Part shown: piece by piece, positions 21,323 through 30,929 of the stretch
Layout of the letters: every line of letters starts with the position of its first letter
How positions within the stretch are numbered: the first letter of the stretch is position 1
Source: Ilyonectria destructans
Taxonomy: Eukaryota > Ascomycota > Sordariomycetes > Hypocreales > Nectriaceae
Length of the DNA stretch: 64,000 nt
Direction: 5' to 3'
Assembly (NCBI GenBank): GCA_020740775.1
Contig: JAHEWK010000001.1
Span: 6,696,001-6,760,000, forward strand
Made by a program: the position numbers and the translations under genes
Notes under the pieces: model-generated
What the model was told of the DNA's origin: nothing
What the model saw: the letters and a program-made list of their open reading frames with translations, nothing else
Databases searched by the model: none

Positions 21323-22218
21323 ATGACATATACCGACAATTTGGCAATGCGAATGCCTAAGCCGGACAGCCGAAATTCAGATATTGCAGGTAGCCATACC
21401 GAAGCCGGAACAGGCTTACCAATCTGCCACCAGACACCCGGCCCGGCAGCTCGCACGCGTCGACCGCGCCCAAGGCGAACGTGTTTGCGGTGCAGAATGC
21501 GTAAAGTACGATGCGACGCGATTACGAGTGGAACGCCTTGTGGACCTTGTCGATTGAAATGCAGGGAATGTATCTTTGAATCCACGGTACCCCAGCAAAG
21601 GTTGGTCGTGTCCATGCCTCTCTCTCGCTTAACAAAGAGTAACGCATTCACAGGCTCCCTGCACCCACTGCGTTATCTATAACCGACTCGAAAAGACCCG
21701 ATAGTTTATTAGAGCCTCGTACAAGTGATGTTGCTCCGCAGGCGATAGTGTCATCACTGCCGCGTGACATAGCACTTACAAGGGTCGAGCCACAAGAAGA
21801 ACCAACCAACACATTCGCCATCCCGACAACCCAGCGCGATGAATTGCACGAGGCCATGGAGAACTTACTGGGGGACAGGAATGCGATAATGGCAGGGCTA
21901 GCGGACTTTCTCAGCGATGGAAGACGTGATACATATCAGGCGGCAGAGAAAGGCCACGCAACAGTCACGGCTATACAAGGTAAGAAACCACCACCGTTCA
22001 ACCATTCACATTATCATGTGTCCTGATTTTTATACCCAGGTTCAAAGTCCCCCAGAACAAGCTCTTTGCTTGATCCAAAAAACCACCCGCTCCCGAGGCC
22101 ATTATTTATGTTCCCTCGTTACCGTCGTATCCAGCATGGCGCCATGCATCGGCTTCGTTCGGAGGATGTTGCCCTCTGGGGCCAGCGAGGTTGTTTATAT
22201 ATACCGCCACGATATTAA
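21323..22218 (+). CDS. Zn2Cys6 DNA-binding protein, short (no regulatory domain)
   Basis: Three exons (21323-21600, 21654-21979, 22040-22218) total 783 nt, 260 aa. The zinc cluster lies at about residues 54-80: CLRCRMRKVRCD, then PCGPC and RLKCREC, matching CX2CX6C...CX2CX6C. It is preceded by a basic RTRRPRPRR stretch. The remainder (LPRDIALTRVEPQEEPTNTF, ELHEAMENLLGDRNAIMAGL) is acidic and helical. The usual fungal-specific regulatory domain (several hundred residues) is absent; the frame ends at TAA 22218, about 250 bases before the AIG1 relic. Either a genuinely short regulator or a gene truncated by rearrangement. Intron 1 has a weaker GTTGGT donor but a good branch site (CTTAAC). Confidence 0.55.
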
Positions 22219-22468
22219 ACCAAATTTTACAAGGACGGTTAATAAAATTAATCCTCTGATGCTTTGCTTAAATGAGAGCGCCTTGGAGAGGAGGTCCCCA
22301 AGATCTGGAGTGACTACGAAGGCTCCTGCTCCTATCACTGCGTCAGATACCTATACCACAAGCACAGCAACCATTTTTAGAAGTTTCGAATATCTGGGAT
22401 AATCAAAGGGGATGGCGAGACTTGAGGGATCGGTATGGAGAGGGTTGCACTATAGGCTATCACAACGC

Positions 22469-23579
22469 CGCTTTATTAGAAGGTCATACTCGTAAGCACC
22501 GTGTGGGACAAAGTTGGCGAGGAAGAGGCGGCTAAGACCGAGCAGCAACTCACGGATGCGACAAGTTCTGGGGCTACATGGTCAAGCGGAGGAGCAGCAT
22601 GCGCTACCACTTCAACACGGCGTCTAGGGCCCGTACCATCGTCGACGAGCTGGCTGGCGCCGGCGACAAGGTGACCATTGACATCCAGGACGAAATTTTC
22701 AACCAGAGGCTCAATCTGAGGCAGACCTCGGCGGGCCAAGAGCTCCAGACTGAGATGGCGGCGGTAAAGGCGAAGTGGGCGACCGAGAGGGCAGAGCTGG
22801 AGTGAGACCTCTGACATGGACACGAGAAAAACGATCATGAGACCATGGATGATCTATGCAAAGTCTGCGACGACTGCACGAAGCGCATGGAGGAGGGGCA
22901 GAAATACAATGAAGCGGAGGAGACGAAACGCGAGAGGCAGAGACAGGAGAAGAAGCAAACGGAGCAGTCAAGGGCAGCTGAGCTAGCAAAGTAGTCCCCG
23001 CCGCAGTCGCTCTACTTGCAAACGAGGGATAAGTCCAGGTAAACAAGATCTAGGCCAAATCGTGGGTAGATTCGCGGCAGCCAGAGTCCGTCTCAGGTCA
23101 TGGTTAACGGTAAAGGTGTCAACACAAGTCAGTACCAGTGGACTTTGGCGTTCTCCGGAATATCATCTCAGAGGGATCATGAAGAATTAAGGCTGGTTGG
23201 TTGTGTAGGTGCGCATTCTTCATCTTCCAGTTCCAGTAGACGTAGCAAGAATATTACAAGTCCACAAAAGACCGTAACAGACACCACACCTACTGCGACG
23301 ATTGCATAGGCTACATCAACTGAACGGATTGCGACGACTGCGTCGAATTTACTAACTGTGAGTGACCGGCAGAGGATGAACTAGTTGGTGTTTACTCTCT
23401 CCCTTTGTTTATTGCTCCCAAATATGCTTCTCAAGCTAATCACATATATTACTCAAAACAGGCACTGACTGCCACGGTTGTGTCAATTGTTCTAACTGCA
23501 TCGATGGTGAAAACTGTGTCGATTGCTCAGAAATCGAGAACGAGAGTATCCGACACGACGCCCATATCTAGTAGACTGA
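22469..23579 (+). pseudogene. AIG1-type GTPase relic with coiled coil and Cys-rich tail
   Basis: From 22469 the sequence reads KVILVSTVWDKVGEEEAAKT, the strand and N/T-K-x-D-like region of fungal AIG1-type GTPases. After a frameshift near 22558 it reads FWGYMVKRRSSMRYHF, DKVTIDIQDEIFNQRLNLRQ and TSAGQELQTEMAAVKAKW, the C-terminal part of the G domain and the start of the coiled coil. A stop at about 22803 and a further frame give CKVCDDCTKRMEEGQKYNEA and a K/E/R/Q-rich coil ending near 22994. Around 23293-23350 and, after an intron-like gap, 23461-23540 come Cys pairs (CDDC, DCDDC, DCHGC, NCSNC, NCVDC). The P-loop half is missing upstream. Several stops and frame changes make it non-functional. 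Confidence 0.65.
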
Positions 23580-23637
23580 GTATATTTTGGAGTTAGCCAA
23601 AGCATTGAGGCGTTGTCCTCTTTCCCGCTCTGGTCTT

Positions 23638-25014
23638 TCAAGATGCCACCAACATTGACCCAGCGACGACTGTGAGCGAGCTTGATTAGTTAGGGTTGTG
23701 GAATTTTCAACATGGTCAAGACAGAAGAAGGATACGAGGCATGTAAACATAAAACGATAGAGGGTGAACCCACGCGGTGCGATTGTACCTGATGTGACGC
23801 CCCCAGCCAGTCCGTTAGCCACGCCGGTTAGGATGCTCGCCGTCTTGCCCTTGAACTTGTCGTACGACTCCCGATACCGAGCCACCTTATTCCGCAGGTC
23901 GTCGACTTTGGCGGCGTGCCCTTCTTGATTCTTCTCCAGGCGCTTGGCCCAATTCGTTGGTTCCGAGGATCGGCGGACAATTGCCAGTTGTGCCTTGTTG
24001 CTGATGCTGCTGCTGTTGTTGTGCTGACTCGGGGTCGTGTATGGCAGTGGTGCTGGTGAGGTTGGCGAGGCTGGTGAATCTGGTGACACTGTAGCCTGAG
24101 TTATCACGAACGGTTGGTAGACACTCTTCTGCATCTCAGCTCTCCTTGTCTCTACCATTTCCCGCTCTGCTCCCTCCTGTTCAGACCTCTTCCTTTGTTC
24201 ACCCTGCTGTGCGGCATCCTCTTGTAGGAGACGGACCGAATCCTCCAAGTCGGCCAGCTCTTGGCTCTTCGTCGCCAGCTTCTGGCGGAATCTCATGTCA
24301 ATCTTCCCGATACGGTCTGTGACTGCCTGATGCTCACGCTCGTGCATCTCCTTCAGGGCGCACCGCAGGTCCCGCATCTCGCTATCTGCTGACGCCATTA
24401 TAGACGCCAGGTCTTCCTGCCGCCGGCGAAGATCTTCGACGGCTCCACTGTTCCGCCGCCGAAGTTCCACTGCCAGACGGTTCCCGAGCTCTTGCATATT
24501 TAGGGCGTGATGCTCCTGGGCTTCGCGGATGTCGTGGCATATAGACTGACCTGCCAGTGTCTCCTCAAGTGTCTTGCCCTCGTTGACGAGCTCCCGTTGG
24601 AGCCGCAAGACCATGGGCCTTTCCACCTCGCCCCGCTTGAGCAGACTCGATACTATTCGGCGGGCGGAGCGCGCCTTGTCGACGGCAGTGTCGGTGCCGT
24701 CCTCTACGTGCCGGACCATCGTCATCCATGTAGTCGAAGATGGATATAGAGTCCGCGCCTGCGAACAGCATCAGTAAGAACGGGGAAACATTGCAGGAGA
24801 TGCCGATGGGTAGGCACGGACAGGAGAAGAGATCATATCCTGGTTTGACTTGTTTGCCCGAACACCTCGCCGCGAAAGTGCTCTTGCCCGAACCTATCGG
24901 CCCCATGACGATGATGAATCGGTCATTTGGGTCAGGCTTGCGAACCCCGGTGAAGGCAAAGAAGCTATCGGCCTCCTCCTCAAGCTGCGTCAGAGCCTGT
25001 TCTGGATCTCCCAT
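23638..25014 (-). pseudogene. AIG1-type GTPase with internal deletion of the G domain
   Basis: The first exon (25014-24822) starts MGDPEQALTQLEEE and contains IIVMGPIGSGKST, a P-loop (G1), then KQVKPGYDLFSC. Splicing to 24758 continues ADSISIFDYMDDD, the next strand of the AIG1 fold. At about 24720-24730 the sequence jumps, one frame off, to MVRHVEDGTD and KTLEETLAGQSI, which in the family lie after the G domain. Motifs G2 to G5 (including the DTPG strand) are therefore missing. A long open coiled-coil follows (about 300 residues, rich in E, R, Q), then KTASILTGVANGLAGGVTS, an intron (23788-23670) and VVAGSMLVAS, a hydrophobic tail. With the frame broken at the junction the protein cannot be made as such; the coiled coil alone (385 codons from 24725) stays open. 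Confidence 0.65.
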
Positions 25015-26474
25015 AGTATCAAATGGTACTGTGCTATGTATGTGACTCGCTAGATGCAACTGAACTCACCAATAATGTTTTTGCCAAAATGTGTGAAGTC
25101 ACATGTGGCCGCGGGGCAAGAAATTCATGCATGTCTCAATGGATGCGCGGATTCGTAATCTGCACTTTCGGTCTGTGAGGCGCCCATTGGCCGACCCTCG
25201 AGCAAGCGGTAAGTGGGCGTCAAGGGAAATCACAGGTTCGATCCCCTGGCTCTGTACTCCGTAACTCTTGCCCTCGTCGTCGTTGTATACACCATGTGCG
25301 TCGCTGACGAGGTTGCAAACGTCTTGGGTTAGCATCTCTAGTCGGCGGCTGAACCTTGACCAGGCTCGGTCATTTACGGAGTGCGTGTGTTGTAACATGT
25401 GGCATGTGGCGAATAGAGAAATGAAGCATTAGAGAAAAGTAACCAGACTAGCACGAGACATGGTAGGATTTCATGGCTTGGGGTGCCCCTTGAAGTCTTC
25501 CCAGCAGTCAATTACCTGACATTGAGCAGGCTCGCAAGGGCATAGTTGCAACCTTGGTATCGGGTTAGGCCGCGCGCCTGGGATTTGAACATGGTCTGAG
25601 TTAATAGCGGGCAGATCCCAGATGTTGAGCACTGTGTCAATTGCATCGAGATTGGGGCCGTCCATTTTACAATCCAATTCTTATCGCGCTGCCTGCGCAT
25701 CAGTTGGGTACCAACCACTGTCAGCCAGATGCGGGTAGATTACAGCTTTCCCCGAGTACCGCCCATATTAAGAAATAAGTTGAGCGGCACGCTCAACAAT
25801 TAGTTAAAGGTACGTCCTGGAGGATTGGAGGATTGGAGGATTTCGTCATTACACAAGTCATCTCTGTGTGATTATTTGCCGCCGCCCAACATAGACGCCA
25901 ATAGTCAGGACCGAAGATTGATACCACTGATTTTTATATAAAAAAAATCTAGCAAGCTATTGGGAAAGTATCAATTGTGTTTCTGTCCCAGGAACAAAGA
26001 GGAATCGTGTGACGATGTGGGTGTAGTGACTTATTGCAGGGTGGACAAAATCGCCATGCAGCCGCTAACATTCAGCGCATTAGTCCCTAATCTTGTAGTA
26101 CTTGGCGCTTTGTTTAGTACCCGACACATCGCCTAATTTCTGAAGCACTCGACCCCTAGGTAGTCTTGTCATATGTCATCGTCTTTGATCTAGCCTTGGT
26201 AACGCAGAAGTCAGATCTATCGAGCATATACTCCAAAGCGGAGAGAATTTCAGGCAAGATAGACGCCATTCTAGGAGTTCAATACCACCGCGCACATTGG
26301 AACTCGCCTTCATCGCCAAAACAAAAGGGAATTAGCGCCCCCACCTCATCATCCCACCCCAACCACCCCACCAGTGATCAACTAGACTACAACCGATGAG
26401 CCGAGAGGGGCTTGATCAAGCCATTTCCTCTTACTTCATTCATCAACACCTTGACAGCCTTATCTAGTCTAGCT
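25015..26474. other. intergenic, possible unrecognised remnants
   Basis: About 1.5 kb. Minus-strand frames at 25099-25398 (VNDRAWSRFSRRLEMLTQDV) and 25471-25677 (NLDAIDTVLNIWDLPAINSD) read like coding sequence and could be exons of one small gene, but I cannot name a family or prove a splice. The right part is the F-box gene promoter. Confidence 0.35.
25819..25842. repeat. short tandem repeat, 8-nt unit x3
   Basis: Three perfect copies of GGAGGATT in a row within gene-free DNA. No function can be assigned. Confidence 0.85.
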
Positions 26475-28058
26475 ATGGAAACCCTGCCTCAAGATTTAAT
26501 CGATCAAATCGTCTCCTACCTGCTGCCTGAGAACTTCAAACCCAAAGGATCGTACGATAAGCGAGGCAAACCTGCCCTGCCTCTGGCGCCTTTGGCAGCA
26601 CTCTCGCGCCGCCTGCGTGCCTCGGTGGAAAGATTGACATTCAAGTACATCAAGATCAACAGCGATGAACTTGCCGAATTTAACCAATTGCTCACGCCTG
26701 CGAGGCGCTCATTGCTGGTCGGGTTGACGTTTACCGTCATCCTCCCGTCGTACGATGCCGCTGCCGGGTTGCGAGCCGAATCCCCCGCAGAGAGAGCTGC
26801 CAATGATGAAAGTTACACACTGGCCATAAATTCGTTGTGTCAAATGCTCAAGGGGTGGGAGACGGAAGATCCAGAGACCATTGTCTGTCGTATGGCGCTC
26901 ACCATCAATCATCCGGAGTCACCGAGCGACCGCCCATGGCCATCCGAGGTCGCTCCATGGAGTCCAGGATCCGGCACGGAGGATGAATGTATTCATGAAG
27001 GCCGCTATTTGCATTCATACATTGACCTTATGCATCCGGAAGAGCTACCAGTGCTTGACAGGGTCAAGCACCTGAACATGTTGCGACCAGAGGCCACTTA
27101 CGCGCACCGAAATGTCTACCCCAAGGTCCCCATGCTCCTAGCCTCCAAAATGCCGAACCTCGAGAGCATCAAGTTCGGTCTGGACGACGATGAGAAGCGG
27201 TTTCCAGACATGCGGAAGCGCAATCGAGACGAGGCCGCGCACGCCATTCGGCAATTGTCGCTGCCGGCACTGAGAAGTGCCGACTTCCACTTCTTCCTGC
27301 GGAGATTTCGGAATGAATCTGTCTCGCCGCCCGTTCTACATGACCCAGGCATCCCCGACCTACTCAGCTCAGCATTTTGCGAGTTTTCCCTCAATCTCGT
27401 GAATCTTGATCTCACAGGTGTATTCGACATCTCCCTACTCCGCCCTCTTCAGGGATTAAGCGAGACAGCTTGGCCGAGACTCAGATTCCTCGACATCGAC
27501 TTCCACGCCACCACTCCATCAGGCGACTGGTACTTCACAAGCCGCGAAGGCTGCCCTGTCCCTTCATCATACAGCGGAGTGCCTCCGGACCCTCAGTACA
27601 ACTACTCAAACCTGCACGAAGAACAGTTCAGCTTCCGTCGAGAAGCTGACTACGCATTCCTGACTCCTGTCGAAGTCTTCCGAGCCAGAGTCAAAGATGA
27701 AACACTAATACCTTTCATCGAAGCGTATGCCGACGCACTCTCAGTTATGCCCAAGATCACCTCGGCCGTGTTCAACTGCCAACTCGAGGACAGGTCCTTT
27801 GACGACGGTGAGCCCGGCTGGTTTAGCATCGCCTTCTTTGCGCCTTGTGTCAACGCGAAGAAGAACGGCCCGAAGCAGGTATGCCCTAATTGCAATCGCA
27901 CCGCGACCCGCCAGCTGGTGACCTCGTTGTTGGGGTGGGTACCCAGCGAAGAGCTGGCCGCCAAGTTGCGAGGCATCAAGGATGCATATTCCAAGGCTCC
28001 TATGGTCGAGATGGACATCGTCGAGTACATAGAAGAGAACCAGGAGTCTCTAGAATAA
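26475..28058 (+). CDS. F-box domain protein
   Basis: Single exon, 527 aa, from ATG 26475 (context GCTATGG); the frame is open upstream but without an ATG. The N-terminus METLPQDLIDQIVSYLLPEN followed by LAALSRRLRASVERLTFKYI is an F-box, the motif that docks to Skp1 in SCF ubiquitin ligases. The rest, about 440 residues, has leucine-spaced segments (MPNLESIKFGLDDDEKRF, FSLNLVNLDLTGVFDISLLR, WPRLRFLDIDFHATTPSGDW) resembling degenerate leucine-rich repeats common in fungal F-box proteins. VCPNCNRTAT near residue 495 is a small Cys pair. The C-terminus is acidic (IVEYIEENQESLE). The target is unknown. Confidence 0.85.
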   Translation: METLPQDLIDQIVSYLLPENFKPKGSYDKRGKPALPLAPLAALSRRLRASVERLTFKYIKINSDELAEFNQLLTPARRSLLVGLTFTVILPSYDAAAGLRAESPAERAANDESYTLAINSLCQMLKGWETEDPETIVCRMALTINHPESPSDRPWPSEVAPWSPGSGTEDECIHEGRYLHSYIDLMHPEELPVLDRVKHLNMLRPEATYAHRNVYPKVPMLLASKMPNLESIKFGLDDDEKRFPDMRKRNRDEAAHAIRQLSLPALRSADFHFFLRRFRNESVSPPVLHDPGIPDLLSSAFCEFSLNLVNLDLTGVFDISLLRPLQGLSETAWPRLRFLDIDFHATTPSGDWYFTSREGCPVPSSYSGVPPDPQYNYSNLHEEQFSFRREADYAFLTPVEVFRARVKDETLIPFIEAYADALSVMPKITSAVFNCQLEDRSFDDGEPGWFSIAFFAPCVNAKKNGPKQVCPNCNRTATRQLVTSLLGWVPSEELAAKLRGIKDAYSKAPMVEMDIVEYIEENQESLE

Positions 28059-28378
28059 CTGCTGTTTTATCCTTCGATGTAGCTCTCCTGAAGTTCCAAT
28101 ATGCTAGCTAGGAGACAACACCTGGCTATGCTAGAGTCATATCTCTTTTGCATTTGGTGGTGTTAACACTATATGCACCGAATGCCTATATGTCAGAGTT
28201 AATTAAATACACGAACGGATTTGTTGCGCTTCGTGTCATGAGACAAGTGCGTGTCAGGCTGTGGCCCGGAAAGGCTTATTCCTAATCTCCAAGAATGACA
28301 TTAGACGTCTGAAGACAACCGAAAGGTTGCTCTAACACTGACATGACCAAAACATCTTTCTGTTTGTAGGCGGATCGA
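28059..28378. other. intergenic between convergent genes
   Basis: 320 bases, presumably the 3' UTRs of the F-box and amidase genes. Nothing else seen. Confidence 0.5.
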
Positions 28379-30233
28379 TTATTTCTCCACAAGCTGCGGC
28401 GGGGGGCGGACATTCTCAGGAAAGGCCATCTCCCATGCCGACATGACCTGCAAGATCTTTCCCTCCTCGTTCGGTGGCGCTATAGCATGGAGTGAGAACG
28501 GCCTCCCGTTGAAGAGGGCATGGCCTAGTGGAAGATTCCCCACGGGAAAGCCTGCGGCAGCTCCTACACTTGCCGTGCGAGAGTCGCACGGGCCGAGAAT
28601 AACGTCTACTTCGTACTCCTTCATCACAACTAGAAGCGTACCGGCCGCTGCTTCACGTAGCGCTTTAAAGTTGTGTTGGTACTGCTCTTCTGTGATTTTG
28701 GTGTCTCTGGCGCCTTCGAGTCCCTTTTGGTTGTTGTTTCCTAATGCGTTTTTAGCAAGTTCTATTAAATGGGTAAAAGCCTTAGCATACGCTTGGTAAA
28801 TTCGAGACTCGCGTGCTCTTCATGGAACTTGATGAGCCCATCAAGAGTCTGCGGTATCCCGTTGAACATCTGTAGAAACTTGGGAAACAGACGATTCATT
28901 TGATATGCTGGTACGATCAGTCAGTACTTGATCAATGGGGTGCAGATTGTTACTCACGGAATAGGTCTTCCATCTCCGTCAAGTCTGGCATTGCGCCAGT
29001 GATGTCTTTCCATGACGCCAAGGGAACTGATTTGACGACCTTGCCGCCGAGGTTCTGTATTTTCTCCTGCGCAGCGAACATGGCAGCGTCAGTCTGCTCA
29101 AAAAAGCCATCCACGGGCTCGATAGCAGTTGGATAGCTCCTCCAAAATTTGGGGTCGACGAAGCCGACTCTGAGTCCCTCCCAAGAGTAGCGGAGCGGGA
29201 GGTAATGACTGGGATCGTGAAGCTGTATGATCGCGGATAGTGTAGCGATATCGGCCGTCGACCGCGCGTAGGGTCCCTGGCAGTCCCATCCAGGACAACC
29301 GGGCATGAAGCCAGTGTTGTCGACACTCTCTGGGGTAAGCTTGATGGCGTATAAGCCAGCTCTAGCGGCCGGCATTACGATAGAGCCATCGAGCTCTGTA
29401 CCCAGTGATACGGGAGCAAAACCTGCGGCCACCCCAGCAGCGCTGCCAGAGGATGAGCCACCAGGGCCCTGTCCGAGTGTTAGCGAGATCCTGAAACTGG
29501 AGATGAGTACTGACGGAGTTTGTGAAGAATGGACCATCCTCGTCTACACCACCTTTGACGTAGGGATTTTGCGTCTAATCAACTCAGTCATCAAGCTTCA
29601 AGCGTGGAGCAGGTATGGATCGGTACCTGTCCCCCCACCGCAGACCAGCCAGCCATCAAGCCCGCTCCTTTCGCATTGCCTAACTCCTGCAATCTTATGA
29701 GCGGTTTGAACAAGCATTAAAAGTTGAAATACGTACGCTCAGATTTGCTTTGGCAATAATGATGAGTCCAGCATCATTCATCGTCTTGATGATGGTGGCG
29801 TCGTTTTTGGCTCCGCCCTGCTTAAACGCGAATGACCCGCAAGTGGTGGGCATGTCCACTGTAGTGCATATGTCCTGGCTGCTTGTCAGCTTTCAAATCA
29901 AGCCCGTGGATACCGGTAAACGACTTTGATGATGATGGGCACACCGTGGAACGGCCCCCTCGTCTTCCCCTGCAGCCGTTCCAGATCAAGTTGTCGTGCA
30001 CGTGCGGAAAGAGTTTCTCGGTCGGCTATTGAGATGATAGCGTGGAGCTTTATACCGGCGTGATTATGCTTCTCGATGTGGGCGAGGTACAAGTCCACGA
30101 TCTTGGCGCTCGTCGTGGCTCCGTCTGTGAGGAGGCTTTGAAGCTCGGCCGCGGTCAACGTCAGGAGATCCACTATCGATTGATTAGCTGATGTGCGTAA
30201 TATGGATAGACTCTGCTTACCGTGGAATGCCAT
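28379..30233 (-). CDS. amidase-signature hydrolase, apparent frameshift near 28815
   Basis: Exons 30233-30221, 30172-29925, 29874-29737, 29686-29627, 29574-29515, 29468 to about 28954, then from about 28911 to 28379. The protein begins MAFHVDLLTLTAAELQSLLT. Amidase-signature residues are in place: Lys in GVPIIIKD, the GGQTQNPYVKGG loop, the GGSSSGSAAGVAAGFAPVSL serine-rich motif and TELDGSIVMPAARAG, where the Ser of DGSI is the expected nucleophile. Such enzymes hydrolyse C-N bonds of amides. Two donors are unusual (GTCGTT at 29924 and GTCAGT at 29514). Near 28810-28820 the frame ending IKFHEEHA must shift by one base to reach IYQAYAKAFTHLIELAKNAL and the normal C-terminus (VKEYEVDVILGP-like region, HAIAPPNEEG). 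The only splice alternative is a 29-nt intron, too short. Either a recent pseudogene or a sequence error. Confidence 0.7.
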
Positions 30234-30929
30234 GATGATGACTACTTGTGAGCGCCAAAGGTATCGACGGCGGTGCGAAGGTGACGTGCGAAGAGGATAC
30301 GAATGCGATGCTGCCGGATGTGCAGGTCGGTCAATCAAGGTGGTGAGGCCGGCGAGGTGCATTAAAATCATGACCCCCGCATCATAAGGTTGCCGCGGAA
30401 TGAATAAGGAAAGAGGCGGCCCGTGGCGCCTCCATTATGGTACCAGAACCTCGTTACTTTGCCTTTGTGCCATGTTGTCTTCAATGGACCCGGAGAGCAC
30501 ACCCCAAGACAAGCTAATGGCTCGAGGTGTCTAGAGAGCAACAACCGACCCGTCCAGCCTAGTTAGGACGAACATAGTCCGCAGCTCTGGCCTATTCGCT
30601 CTCGAGGAGCTTCCTGGCTACTCATCGCCGCATATTCATACAGCACTGGATGAGCGAGAGCGAGCTGCACCGTTACATCATTTTGTACGGAACAAAGCCA
30701 GCCATGGGACATGTCCAACTCTGTGCTGCGCGAGCTCCCTCCGTCCATATCACTTGCCAGTAGGCCATCGGTATAAGGAAAGGTCGACTCGAATTCGTAT
30801 CGAAATATTATGGCTTGGCAAGAACTCGATCCGAACGAAGGGGGAATAGTGGGTTGCGGCTAATCTACTGATTTATAGCTGCAATGTGTCAGACAGAACG
30901 GCATACGCGTTTTCAGACATCAACTTACT
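30234..30929. other. intergenic, amidase promoter side
   Basis: About 700 bases upstream of the amidase ATG. No gene recognised. Confidence 0.45.

Noticed and set aside
23568..24725. 385-codon minus-strand frame as an intact coiled-coil gene starting at 24725
   Set aside because: The upstream P-loop exon and the family layout show that it is the rear part of a deleted AIG1-type GTPase. The frame end beyond 23789 runs through an intron (23788-23670).
25228..25250. AGGTTCGATCCCCT, a perfect B-box-like sequence
   Set aside because: The upstream 60 bases give no A box or cloverleaf, and no acceptor stem pairs across it.
28770..28798. A 29-nt intron repairing the amidase frame
   Set aside because: It is much shorter than any other intron in the window (46 nt or more), and the text inside (YAKAFTHLI) continues the protein.
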